Assembly (NCBI RefSeq): GCF_000373105.1
Contig: NZ_KB890491.1
Coordinates: 143,649 to 207,648, forward strand
From: Neolewinella persica DSM 23188
GTDB lineage: Bacteria; Bacteroidota; Bacteroidia; Chitinophagales; Saprospiraceae
Direction: 5' to 3'
DNA length: 64,000 nucleotides
Both the position numbers and the translations under genes were made by a program. Under the pieces are notes generated by a model. It was not told the DNA's origin, made no database searches, and was given only the letters and a program-made list of their open reading frames with translations. Positions 42,929-51,466 of this stretch are shown in pieces (position 1 is the stretch's first letter; every line of letters starts with the position of its first letter).

Positions 42929-43188
42929 GGTGGGGAGTTGTTGGCACGCTTTTTCAGCATAAATATGGAAGAATACAGTTTTGACGCAGCGTATACGTCC
43001 AATATTATAATTCTACACTAGTGGACTTGTTGAAAATTAGCGAAAGTCAATGGCTGATCCGAGGTTTGCATAATCAATCTAACCCAGCAAGCCTAAGAGC
43101 TTCTTCGAACATACCGCAGTAATAGTCAGGACAAAATACAGCCGGTTGACTCTTGCCCTCTTCCCTTGCTCCTTTACGCTCTTCCTTT

Positions 43189-43205
43189 GCACCTGCGACC
43201 GCGCC
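43189..43205 (+). repeat. Dispersed 17-mer element
   Basis: GCACCTGCGACCGCGCC, one mismatch, with the full upstream tract TTGCTCCTTTACGCTCTTCC. It lies 138 bp before the NTF2-like gene, same orientation. Confidence 0.9.
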
Positions 43206-43342
43206 AAAGAAAGTCAGCGCGTCAGGGAGCCAAATAGTCAGGGAGTAGTTGTGAAGAAGGCGATGGTAAAATACGCTGGGTCCGGAATGCCAAAACAAAA
43301 TATACTCAAACCACTGATCTCCATCACCAAACCACCGTACCA

Positions 43343-43777
43343 ATGAAAAAATTACTTCTTTCCACCCTGCTTTTTCTCGCCTGTCTGACTGCCGCCAGCG
43401 CGCAGGAACCAACCTCTGACTACGCCCTGGTAGAACAAACCGTAGGCTACTACCTCGACGGTGGTACCAACCGCGATTTCGAAACCCTGAAAAAGGCGTT
43501 CCACGAATCCGCTACCATGAAATACATTAGCGGTGATGGTTACACCGAGGTGAATGCCCTGGAGTTTTTCCGTAAAGGAACCAAGCCAGGCCCGAAATCT
43601 GACCGCAAAACCCGTGTTGTTGCCATCGACGTTTCCGGCCATGCCGCAACCGCAAAATTAGAGATCGACTACCCCACTTTTACTTTCGTCGACTATATGA
43701 CCCTGCTCAAAATTGATGGCGAGTGGAAGATCGTGAGCAAGGTGTTTTACCGCCGTGCCGGGACAGTCAAAGAATGA
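43343..43777 (+). CDS. Secreted NTF2-like (putative lumazine-binding) protein
   Basis: 144 residues: signal peptide MKKLLLSTLLFLACLTAASAQ, then a single NTF2-like cone fold (VEQTVGYYLDGGTNRDFETL, KAFHESATMKYISGDGY, ATAKLEIDYPTFTFVDYMTL, GEWKIVSKVFY). This matches the Lumazine_bd_2/SnoaL-like group. It is probably a ligand-binding periplasmic protein; enzymatic activity is not evident. The serine-hydrolase gene starts 46 bp downstream, so the two likely form an operon. Confidence 0.85.
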   Translation: MKKLLLSTLLFLACLTAASAQEPTSDYALVEQTVGYYLDGGTNRDFETLKKAFHESATMKYISGDGYTEVNALEFFRKGTKPGPKSDRKTRVVAIDVSGHAATAKLEIDYPTFTFVDYMTLLKIDGEWKIVSKVFYRRAGTVKE

Positions 43778-43823
43778 ATACGGCCTAAAACAATCTCTTA
43801 ACGTTCCCAAGAAACCATCCTTA

Positions 43824-45488
43824 ATGATTATTCGACTATTTGGTTGCGCGGCGTTTCTGCTGTGCCTGTCCACTATTTGCCTTGCCCAGCCTTCAGAAGA
43901 TGAAATTGAAGCCACTGTCGATGCACAATTCTCCCGCTACAACGATAGCACCCCCGGCTTTACCGTGGGGATACTGAAAAAGGGGCGAATGATCTTCAAA
44001 AAAGGTTACGGTACGGCAGACCTGGAGCACGGCACTCCCGTTGACCCGGATAAAACTGTTTTCAACCTCGCTTCAGTGTCCAAGCAGTTTACTGTTCTGG
44101 CCATCCTTCTCCTGGAGAAAGACGGAAAGCTATCGCTGGAAGATGATGTGCATAAGTACCTACCGACTTTTCCTGATTATGGAAAGCGAATAACCCTTCA
44201 TCACCTGGCAGCAAATGCCAGCGGAATTCGTGCTGATCTGGAAATGATGGGCATGGCCGGATACACAAATGACGACCTGATTACGCAGGAGATGGTACTG
44301 GAGATGATTTTTAGACAGCAAGAACTGAATTTCTCTCCCGGCGAAGAATTCCTCTATTCTAATTCCAACTTTGTTTTGTTGGCGGAAATCGTGGAAAAAG
44401 TAGCGAAAATACCTTTTTCAACTTTCCTTAAGCAGCGAATTTTCGATCCATTGGGGATGGCCAATACATTTGTAATGGACGACTACCATCGTTTGGTTCC
44501 CCGTCGTGCGTACGCCTATGGCTACAGAAACGGCAGCTACCAGAACGACTTCATTCAGACCAACATAGTGGGGGCTACAGGGGTGTATACCACCCTTACT
44601 GATTTTGCTAAATGGGCGCTTAATTTTGAGAAAAACAAAGTGGGCAGCGCCGCTAGTTTTCAAAAAATGAGTACGCCCTACGTACTAAATAACGGGACCG
44701 ATTCTCCTTATGGCCTGGGACTGTTTGTAAACGAGTACAAGGGCCTGCGACAAATTCACCATGCTGGCGGGACGGGGAGTTACAGGGCCATTATTTCCTC
44801 CTACCCGGACCAGGATTTGACCGTCTTGTTAATGAGCAACGACGGCAGCGCTTACATAGCAGGAGAAACGGCAAAAATTGCGGATATGTTTCTGCAAGGC
44901 GATTTTCCTCCTACTGCTCCAGTGCAGGTTCCGACTACCGCCGTGGATGTTTCTAATGCCGCACTAAACGCCGTTACGGGAGCCTATTTCAACGACAAAG
45001 AATACTACGTTCGTAACATCAACCTCCGGAATGACTCTCTTTTCTATACTCGTCCGGAACAGAATAACCGGGAAAGTTACCTACGTCCAATAGGTAATCA
45101 ACGCTTTATTCTGGCGGAAACTACGCCGACGCTTTATGTCGACTTCGAAGGAGGCAAAATGGAGGTTTGCACAGGCAAAGACGACAAGAGCGCCTTCTCC
45201 AGAATAATTCTTCCCAGCTATTCGTCTGCTAAGCTGAAAGCAATAGAGGGCAACTACTTCAGTGAAGAGCTACAAGCTACTTACGTCCTAAAACTTGTGG
45301 ACGGTCGACTGATGGTTCATCATCCCCGCATGGCTCCGTTTGCGCTCCAGCCGATAAGCACTGATGGCTTCCTGAGCGAAAGCTGGCGGTTCAATTACTT
45401 AAATCTTGAGCGGGGTGACGATGGGGGTATTCAGGGTTTTCGGACATCTTCGACCCGCGTGAGAGGAATAAGGTTCGAGCGCCTGTAG
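43824..45488 (+). CDS. Class C beta-lactamase/DD-peptidase-like serine hydrolase
   Basis: 554 residues from the ATG at 43824, chosen for the signal peptide MIIRLFGCAAFLLCLSTICL. SxxK motif S84-V-S-K87 in NLASVSKQFTV, second motif YSNSNF (~residue 175), and a third motif region HHAGGTGS (~310) in place of KTG. After the catalytic domain (~residue 360) comes a C-terminal beta domain (LNAVTGAYFNDKEYYVRNI). Most such Bacteroidota proteins are esterases or peptidases rather than resistance enzymes. It ends one base before a dispersed 17-mer copy. Confidence 0.9.
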   Translation: MIIRLFGCAAFLLCLSTICLAQPSEDEIEATVDAQFSRYNDSTPGFTVGILKKGRMIFKKGYGTADLEHGTPVDPDKTVFNLASVSKQFTVLAILLLEKDGKLSLEDDVHKYLPTFPDYGKRITLHHLAANASGIRADLEMMGMAGYTNDDLITQEMVLEMIFRQQELNFSPGEEFLYSNSNFVLLAEIVEKVAKIPFSTFLKQRIFDPLGMANTFVMDDYHRLVPRRAYAYGYRNGSYQNDFIQTNIVGATGVYTTLTDFAKWALNFEKNKVGSAASFQKMSTPYVLNNGTDSPYGLGLFVNEYKGLRQIHHAGGTGSYRAIISSYPDQDLTVLLMSNDGSAYIAGETAKIADMFLQGDFPPTAPVQVPTTAVDVSNAALNAVTGAYFNDKEYYVRNINLRNDSLFYTRPEQNNRESYLRPIGNQRFILAETTPTLYVDFEGGKMEVCTGKDDKSAFSRIILPSYSSAKLKAIEGNYFSEELQATYVLKLVDGRLMVHHPRMAPFALQPISTDGFLSESWRFNYLNLERGDDGGIQGFRTSSTRVRGIRFERL

Positions 45489-45489
45489 G

Positions 45490-45507
45490 GGCGCGGCCGC
45501 AGGATGC
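45490..45507 (-). repeat. Dispersed element, 18-nt variant, between convergent genes
   Basis: GCATCCTGCGGCCGCGCC on the minus strand (one inserted base), preceded by TTTGCTCCTTTTACCTCCC. It starts one base after the stop of the beta-lactamase-like gene. A pyrimidine tract at 45541-45570 is complementary to its purine side, giving an imperfect hairpin. Confidence 0.85.
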
Positions 45508-45579
45508 AAAGGGAGGTAAAAGGAGCAAAGCAGGTAAGCCCTGTCCTTTACTCCTCTCTACCTTTTCCTTGCCTCTTAC

Positions 45580-48500
45580 TTACCCGAATTTGATCAGGTC
45601 CAGCAAATCGTCCGCCGTCAGGCTGGCACTTTGCTCCGTACCGGCCAGCAGGCTGTCGGCCAGGTCACGTTTCTGGTGATGGAGTTCAACGATCTTTTCC
45701 TCAATCGTATTTTCACTGACGAAGCGGTAGACGGTAACGGGACGCTGCTGTCCAATCCGGTGCGCCCGGTCACTTGCCTGATCCTCCACGGCGGGGTTCC
45801 ACCAGGGATCCAGGTGAATGACATAGTCAGCTGCGGTAAGCGTAAGTCCCGTACCGCCAGCCTTCAGGCTAATGAGGAACGCGTCACCCTCGCCCCGCTG
45901 GAAAGCCTGCACTGCTTCGTCCCGCTTCTTACCCGGCGTGCTGCCGTCCAGGTACTGGTACTCGATGCCCTCCTCGATGATCCACTCCTCGACCAACTTG
46001 AGATGGCGGACGAACTGGGAAAAGATCAGCACTTTGTGGCCGCTCTCCGTGATTTCCCGAACGGTTTCCGCCAGCAGTTCCAATTTGCTGCTGCCGATGT
46101 CGACACTAGGGTCTACCATTTTCGGGTGGCAGGCCGCCTGCCGCAGCTTCATCAGCTGAGCCAGAATCTGGAAGCGGCGGGTTTGCCCGTCGCTCTCGTC
46201 GATGCTTTCCAACGCGCGTTGACGCAGCGCTTCGTAGAAGGCGCGTTCTGGCGCGGAGAGTTCCACGGTGAGGGTAACCTCCGTCTTTGGTGGCAGTTCT
46301 TCCAGTACTTCTTCCTTGCGCCTACGCAGGATAAATGGCTGAATGAGCCGCCGCAATTGCTGCCGCCGCTCATTATCGTTGTTCTTAGTGATCGGCAGCG
46401 TGTACTTTTCGTTGAAGCGTTGGAAGCTGCCCAGCAAACCGGGATTGAGGAATTGGAATAAGTTCCAAAGCTCCCCAAGGTGGTTCTCTATGGGAGTACC
46501 GGTGGTGGCTACCCGGAAGTCTCCCTGCAGGCTCATGGCTACCTGACTACGTTTTGTCCCACGGTTTTTAATCGCCTGCGCCTCGTCCAAGATGATGGTG
46601 CCAAATCGCTTGGCTGCCAATGCTTCTCCCTCGAAGGGAAGTAGTCCGTAGCTGACGACCAACATGTCATATGGCCCGACCGATTCGATCGCTTCTTTCC
46701 GGTCTCCCTGTCCCAGCAGGACGGGGTTGAGGGTAGGGGCAAACTTAGCTGCTTCCCGCACCCAGTTGCGGGTAACGGAGGCGGGGGCGATGACCAAAGC
46801 TGGTCCGTTTTCGGCCTTGGCCTGAAGCATGGCCAGACCCTGAATAGTTTTACCCAGGCCCATATCATCTGCCAAACAAGCACCAACGCCCCAATCAGAC
46901 AAGCGCATCAGCCAGCGGAAACCGTCAAGCTGGTAAGGTCGCAGCTCTGCGCGGAAGGTTGTGGGAACGCGGGCGATTGTCCGGTTGACGTTCTGGATCC
47001 GCTGCAGGCTTTCGCGCCATGCTACGTCTGCTTCGAAGCCACCGAGTTGGTCCGAAATATCGTCGAGGATGCCGGCGGCCAGGGGGTGCAGTTGCAGCCC
47101 GTCTTTACCTTTACTGAGCAAGCCTTCCATTTCCCGCAGTTTACGGCGCAGGTTCTCCGTCAGGGCAACGTACTGCCCTTCGCTCAGCTGAACGAATTTG
47201 CTTTGTTCGTTTTCGGCCACCTTTTCCATCAGTTCACGGAAATTGATGACCTGGTTGTCGTCAACCGCAAGTTCTCCTTCTATGTCGAACCAACCGGCTT
47301 TTTCTTTTACTCCAAGGCTGAGGTCGCCAAAATCAACGCTACCCACCAGGCGGATACGCTCTCCGCGGGGGTGCTCCAGGACGATCTGGTCGAGGGCACG
47401 TACCGGCTGAAGTTCCAACAGAATGCTGAGACAGTCTTCGACTTCGTCGATCTGCCATTCATAGTCGCGGTGGACGATGCGCTGCAGCGTAGGGCAGGAA
47501 ATAATTACGTTTTCTGCGGCTTCGATTTCCTTTGCCAGGTGGCGTTCGGCCATCCGACGGTGGCCGTCAGTATCTCCGATTACTTTATTGCGGCCCTTTC
47601 CTGGTTTGAAATACTGGTCTTCTTCAGCAAGGGGCTTGACGAAAAACTCTACCTTGAAAGTTTCTCCGATGGGGAGCAGATGGACGTACGTCCGCTGGTC
47701 CGCTTTGGTTTCATCAACATCATCGATGACGCCATTGAGGGTACTTTGTACCTCTACGATTTTGCTCAGGTTACGGCTTACTTCCTGAAGGCGGTGTCGG
47801 GCACGCTTCGGGATTTCCAGTCCTTCACCGATTTGGCGGTGAATACCATCATGGCTTTCGTTTACTTCAATGACCTGGTAGCGGGTAGGCGTTTCTTTAA
47901 CGACCTGAACACCGGTACCGCTGAACTCTTGCGCGAAGCGCAAGTATAGGCGGTTATCTCCTTCTTCGATCAGCAACTGCGGGTTACGACGAACGAGATC
48001 GACGCCCACCGCAGGGTTCTGCAGGAGGTAAAGATTGGGATGACCGACCAGAGCCAGTAATGCGTCCTCATAACGAATCTTGAAGTGTCCGTTGGGGTGG
48101 TACTTACTGTAGTCTTCTTCAATTGCTTGCGCAACCGTAACGTCCTGGGGGCTCATGCCGTTTACGTCGCCTTGCTTGACACGTTTGAGGGCAACCTTGC
48201 GGCCCTTTGACCAGGTACCGTTCTTTGCCAGGGTCTGCTCCCGGGGTTCGAGTTCTTTCTTTTCGAAGTCGACAAACCACACAAAGCGGGCAGTCTTTTT
48301 GGCGCGCTTTTCGGCGCGCTGCTCCTGGGAGCCCATGCTGGCAAGTACCTCCAGGGCACGTTCCCACGGTTCAATCCGGGGCATGGCATCGGCCAGGCTG
48401 AAGATGTGCAGTTCTTTGCTTAGAACTTCGGCGCGGGCACCGAAAGCTTCCCGGGCTTTTTCCTGCGGATGGCGACCGGCGAGTACGCGGGTAAGTTCCA

Positions 48501-49716
48501 TTTCGACCCAACGATAGCCGTTGGTTTGGGCCTTGTCGCGCAGGGCATCTATTTCGGCGATGTACTCCGGGGTAACGGGGTTTGTGGAACTGTCGGTCCA
48601 CATCCGGTACAAAGACTGAAAGGTGAGGGTGAAGGCGTTGGCTTCCATCCGCAGCAGGCCGTCGTCGGCCACCAGTTGGGCGTGTTCGTCGTTGCGCAGG
48701 TAGGCAAACAGGGAACGGAGTACGAGGTAGGTACCACCCAGGCGCAGGTTGTGCGTCGGGTCAATATCTTCGAGGTGTTTACCGATGGCTCCGGCGTTTT
48801 TGACACCGCCATGCCGGAGCAGCGCCAACAGGTAGAGATAGCCAGCGAGGTGAGCGGGGAATTTGTCTTCCACGTCACGGCGATAACCTTTGCTAACGTC
48901 CTGAATCAGGGCCAGGGCTCCCTCATCATCGTCGCGAAGGACGTGGTAGATCAGGTTGATGGCCGCCTGGCGCCATTCATCGGTTTCGAGGTCGCCCCAC
49001 AGACGGAGACGGCTCCAGGCGCCCTGCAGCACGAAGGCTTCGGTGAGCAGTTCCCGTAGCGGGCCGGAGCTTTCGTCCCGAATGTTTTCGTGTTGCTCGA
49101 GGAACTCGACAATGGGTTCCAGCGGCTCCATCTTGCCGATGGCTTTGCGGAAAGCGTTGCGGACGTTGATCTCCTGCCAGGCTGGAATAAGCTGCTCGAC
49201 CCAGCGGGGGTCAAACTCGGCGAAGAGTGGGTCAATAAAAATACCCGTACGGGCCTGGTCGGGGTAGAACGTTTCGGATTCACCCTGGAGACGATCGAAA
49301 CCAGATTGGTTTTGGAGGTAGAAAGCAATGCGGATCTCCCGCATCAGCGCGAAGGGTCCGGAGGGTTGCCAGTAAGTTTTGTAAGGTAGTTCGCGACGTA
49401 CTTCGTTGAGCATGAACTCAAAATCGGGCCGGCGGTGTGCCAGCCGCATGATGGCTTCACTGACGTCCGGATTGATGCGCCAGGTTCGCTCATCGTGGCG
49501 GTCCACCACCTTGAGGTCGTGAAGCTTGTGCACAATCTGTTCGGTCACTGCGTGGGTAAACCGGGACTCGCCAACGGGCGGTCGCAGGCCGATCTTATTG
49601 AGCAGCCGGGAAAAGTCAAGGACAGACTTTTCTTCGTATACGATGCTCAAGGCCGTCGCTACGTCGCGTTCGGTGGGGGAAATATTGCTCCAGGTGTCGC
49701 GGAAAACTCCGTTCAT
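45580..49716 (-). CDS. SNF2-family DEAD/DEAH helicase-like protein
   Basis: 1378 residues. The C-terminal ~460 residues form the Snf2 ATPase: motif I ADDMGLGKTIQGLAML (~950), motif II IILDEAQAIKNRG (~1040), motif III ATTGTPIENHLGELW, motif V LKAGGTGLTLTAADYVIHLD, motif VI DRAHRIGQQRPVTVYR. The first ~900 residues are helical and poorly characterised; the segment LHDLKVVDRHDERTWRINPD near residue 50-100 could be a winged helix. Such bacterial proteins remodel nucleoprotein such as RNA polymerase or DNA complexes. No methylase, nuclease or other defence gene is adjacent, so a defence role is not supported. Confidence 0.92.
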   Translation of the reverse strand: MNGVFRDTWSNISPTERDVATALSIVYEEKSVLDFSRLLNKIGLRPPVGESRFTHAVTEQIVHKLHDLKVVDRHDERTWRINPDVSEAIMRLAHRRPDFEFMLNEVRRELPYKTYWQPSGPFALMREIRIAFYLQNQSGFDRLQGESETFYPDQARTGIFIDPLFAEFDPRWVEQLIPAWQEINVRNAFRKAIGKMEPLEPIVEFLEQHENIRDESSGPLRELLTEAFVLQGAWSRLRLWGDLETDEWRQAAINLIYHVLRDDDEGALALIQDVSKGYRRDVEDKFPAHLAGYLYLLALLRHGGVKNAGAIGKHLEDIDPTHNLRLGGTYLVLRSLFAYLRNDEHAQLVADDGLLRMEANAFTLTFQSLYRMWTDSSTNPVTPEYIAEIDALRDKAQTNGYRWVEMELTRVLAGRHPQEKAREAFGARAEVLSKELHIFSLADAMPRIEPWERALEVLASMGSQEQRAEKRAKKTARFVWFVDFEKKELEPREQTLAKNGTWSKGRKVALKRVKQGDVNGMSPQDVTVAQAIEEDYSKYHPNGHFKIRYEDALLALVGHPNLYLLQNPAVGVDLVRRNPQLLIEEGDNRLYLRFAQEFSGTGVQVVKETPTRYQVIEVNESHDGIHRQIGEGLEIPKRARHRLQEVSRNLSKIVEVQSTLNGVIDDVDETKADQRTYVHLLPIGETFKVEFFVKPLAEEDQYFKPGKGRNKVIGDTDGHRRMAERHLAKEIEAAENVIISCPTLQRIVHRDYEWQIDEVEDCLSILLELQPVRALDQIVLEHPRGERIRLVGSVDFGDLSLGVKEKAGWFDIEGELAVDDNQVINFRELMEKVAENEQSKFVQLSEGQYVALTENLRRKLREMEGLLSKGKDGLQLHPLAAGILDDISDQLGGFEADVAWRESLQRIQNVNRTIARVPTTFRAELRPYQLDGFRWLMRLSDWGVGACLADDMGLGKTIQGLAMLQAKAENGPALVIAPASVTRNWVREAAKFAPTLNPVLLGQGDRKEAIESVGPYDMLVVSYGLLPFEGEALAAKRFGTIILDEAQAIKNRGTKRSQVAMSLQGDFRVATTGTPIENHLGELWNLFQFLNPGLLGSFQRFNEKYTLPITKNNDNERRQQLRRLIQPFILRRRKEEVLEELPPKTEVTLTVELSAPERAFYEALRQRALESIDESDGQTRRFQILAQLMKLRQAACHPKMVDPSVDIGSSKLELLAETVREITESGHKVLIFSQFVRHLKLVEEWIIEEGIEYQYLDGSTPGKKRDEAVQAFQRGEGDAFLISLKAGGTGLTLTAADYVIHLDPWWNPAVEDQASDRAHRIGQQRPVTVYRFVSENTIEEKIVELHHQKRDLADSLLAGTEQSASLTADDLLDLIKFG

Positions 49717-49878
49717 TCGGTAGGGGGATTATCTACGTTGCTACTATCGGTGGCAACCCTTTCTAAAGGCCTGAACAACCGGGTTAGTTGTATCAAGGGT
49801 TGTTTTTTTTGTCTTGTCAACAACCATATAAACATAAGATCGGCTGCCTGGCCTTATTTTGCTCTTCTTTCTAACCTT

Positions 49879-49895
49879 GCACCTGCGGCCGCGCC
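49879..49895 (+). repeat. Dispersed 17-mer element upstream of fdhD
   Basis: Exact consensus, preceded by TTGCTCTTCTTTCTAACC. It lies 167 bp before the fdhD ATG in the gene's orientation. The rest of the 345 bp spacer between the SNF2 gene and fdhD shows nothing clear. Confidence 0.9.
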
Positions 49896-50061
49896 TACTT
49901 GACACCTAGCGGATTAGCGCGAAATAGTCGGGCAGCTATCTGCTTGGTCTGCACCAATCGGCCTTCCGTCGAAAATTCTGAAAACCATTGTGTCCGTTAA
50001 GATTAATCAGAAGGGATCTGCACAACAGCCTATCGGCCTATCTTGTCCCCTAAAAACAAAC

Positions 50062-50877
50062 ATGCCCGAACATCCAGGTCTTGTCCCCCGGCAAATACAT
50101 CGTTTTCGGCAGGGAAAAATGGGCATCGCTGCCGATGTGCTGGCCGTCGAAGAGCCACTGAATATTCGGATCACCTCCGGTGGGGCCACCCGTTCAGTTG
50201 CCATCACGATGCGGACGCCGGGGCGGGACGAAGACCTGGCCCGTGGCTTCCTGTTTACCGAAGGGGTGTTACCGGCGGAGGTGAAAGTCACTGTGGAAAT
50301 AGAGAAGGAAAACGTAGTGACCGTCACGCTGCCCACCGGGCAATCCGTCGATTGGAAGCGCCTCGAACGGCACTCTTACACCAGCAGCAGTTGTGGGGTT
50401 TGCGGGAAGACGTCGCTGGAGCAAGTCTATGCGGCCGTGCCTTACGGGGATGTACCTGGGGTCGCGTTTCGCGTGATACCGGAGGTGATCAACATACTGC
50501 CGGCTAAGCTGCGCGAAGCGCAGGAGTTGTTCGAGGAAACTGGCGGGATTCATGCTGTTGGTCTGTTCGATCTTTCGGGAGGCTTGCTTCATTTCGCTGA
50601 AGACGTTGGCCGGCACAATGCCCTCGACAAACTGATTGGTTACGCTCTAAAGCAAGGCCTTCTGCCGCTCGACCAGCACCTGCTGTTGCTCAGCGGCCGG
50701 GCGAGTTTTGAGCTGATTCAGAAAGCGGCCATGGCGGGGATTGGCCTGGTGGCGGCCGTGGGTGCGCCTTCCAGCCTGGCCGTCGCTTTGGCGGAGGAGA
50801 TGGGCGTTACGCTTTGTGGGTTTGTGCGGGGTGGAGGGTTCAATGTTTACTGCGGGGAGAAGAGGTTAGTTTATTAG
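50062..50877 (+). CDS. fdhD: FdhD: formate dehydrogenase sulfurtransferase
   Basis: 271 residues from the ATG at 50062; a GTG at 49990 is in frame but adds non-conserved residues. FdhD features: VLAVEEPLNIRITSGG (~residue 30), RTPGRDEDLARGFLFTEGVL, the Cys loop SSCGVCGKTS (~residue 115) that carries persulfide, GGIHAVGLFD, FAEDVGRHNALDKLIG and SGRASFELIQKAAMAG. It passes sulfur from IscS to the bis-MGD cofactor of formate dehydrogenase. No formate dehydrogenase gene is nearby. The stop lies at the border of a 22-bp perfect inverted repeat. Confidence 0.95.
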   Translation: MPEHPGLVPRQIHRFRQGKMGIAADVLAVEEPLNIRITSGGATRSVAITMRTPGRDEDLARGFLFTEGVLPAEVKVTVEIEKENVVTVTLPTGQSVDWKRLERHSYTSSSCGVCGKTSLEQVYAAVPYGDVPGVAFRVIPEVINILPAKLREAQELFEETGGIHAVGLFDLSGGLLHFAEDVGRHNALDKLIGYALKQGLLPLDQHLLLLSGRASFELIQKAAMAGIGLVAAVGAPSSLAVALAEEMGVTLCGFVRGGGFNVYCGEKRLVY

Positions 50878-50881
50878 TCGA

Positions 50882-50937
50882 TAGTTCATAGTTCAGTAGT
50901 TTATAGCGCGTGCTGTAAACTACTGAACTATGAACTA
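50882..50937. repeat. 22-bp perfect inverted repeat at the fdhD/rhodanese convergent ends
   Basis: The arm 50882-50903 (TAGTTCATAGTTCAGTAG plus TTTA) is the exact reverse complement of 50916-50937, with a 12-nt loop TAGCGCGTGCTG. Complementarity continues outward with gaps into both coding ends (GGGGAGAAG...GTTTATTAG). The rhodanese stop (50935-50937) lies in the right arm. A likely bidirectional terminator built from the short-repeat family. Confidence 0.9.
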
Positions 50938-51462
50938 ATAAACCTTCTCCCCGATGCTCTTGGGCACAAAACTTCCCCACTTTTTATTGTAGGTATGCAG
51001 TCGGTCCGTGGGTTTTCCGTTGGCGTCTTCCAGGGGGAAACCGGCCAGTTTCCAGGCGTAGAGGCTGCCGTAGAGGTTATATACCTTGCTGAAGCCAGCT
51101 TCCCGAAGTTTTTTCGCGGCCCGCTCGCTGCGGTAGCCGACGGTACAATAGACGACGATTGGACGGGACTTATCCACGTTTTTCACTACTCCCAGGTTCA
51201 TGTTGTCGTAGCCGAGGAGCAGCGCGCCGGGCAGATGGCTCACTTTGTACTCTTCGGTTTCGCGGGCGTCGAGGAAGACGGCATTTGCCAGGGCTTTGGC
51301 GTCCCGGGCGCCGATGGCGACGCTGTCGGCTGAGATCAGGCTGGCCAATTTCTTGTCAAGCGGAGCATATCCGGTTTCCAGGCTTTGAGGCACACTTTGG
51401 GCGCGGCCGCAGGATGCAAGCAACAGAATAAAGAGCAGGGGGAGGAAGCGTAGTTTGGTCAT
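50935..51462 (-). CDS. Rhodanese-domain lipoprotein
   Basis: 175 residues from the ATG at 51462 (MTKLRFLPLLFILLLASC; Cys18 lipid-modified). Upstream in-frame ATGs would bury the signal peptide. Rhodanese fold: FLDARETEEYKVSHLPGALL (~residue 65-85) and the active-site loop IVVYCTVGYRSERAAKKL with the catalytic Cys (~110). Possibly a periplasmic sulfurtransferase or sulfide-handling protein. The lipobox and following residues (SCGRAQ) are encoded by a dispersed element copy. Convergent with fdhD, another sulfurtransferase, which may be coincidence. Confidence 0.9.
   Translation of the reverse strand: MTKLRFLPLLFILLLASCGRAQSVPQSLETGYAPLDKKLASLISADSVAIGARDAKALANAVFLDARETEEYKVSHLPGALLLGYDNMNLGVVKNVDKSRPIVVYCTVGYRSERAAKKLREAGFSKVYNLYGSLYAWKLAGFPLEDANGKPTDRLHTYNKKWGSFVPKSIGEKVY
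51400..51417 (-). repeat. Dispersed element, 18-nt variant, over a lipobox
   Basis: GCATCCTGCGGCCGCGCC on the minus strand, preceded by CCCTGCTCTTTATTCTGTTGC split over 21 nt. It is read in frame as A-S-C-G-R-A, so it supplies the lipobox Cys of the rhodanese lipoprotein. Confidence 0.85.
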
Positions 51463-51466
51463 TTGA

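Noticed and set aside
43824..45488. Beta-lactamase regulated by the BlaI/BlaR1-like pair
   Set aside because: The pair is 28 kb away, no copy of its dyad lies upstream of this gene, and the third active-site motif is not that of a resistance enzyme.
45490..45507. Element as promoter of the SNF2-helicase gene
   Set aside because: It lies at the 3' side of that gene and between two converging genes, so it cannot be its promoter.
45580..49716. SNF2 helicase as part of a defence system
   Set aside because: No nuclease, methylase, phospholipase or other typical partner is adjacent; the neighbours are a beta-lactamase-like gene and fdhD.
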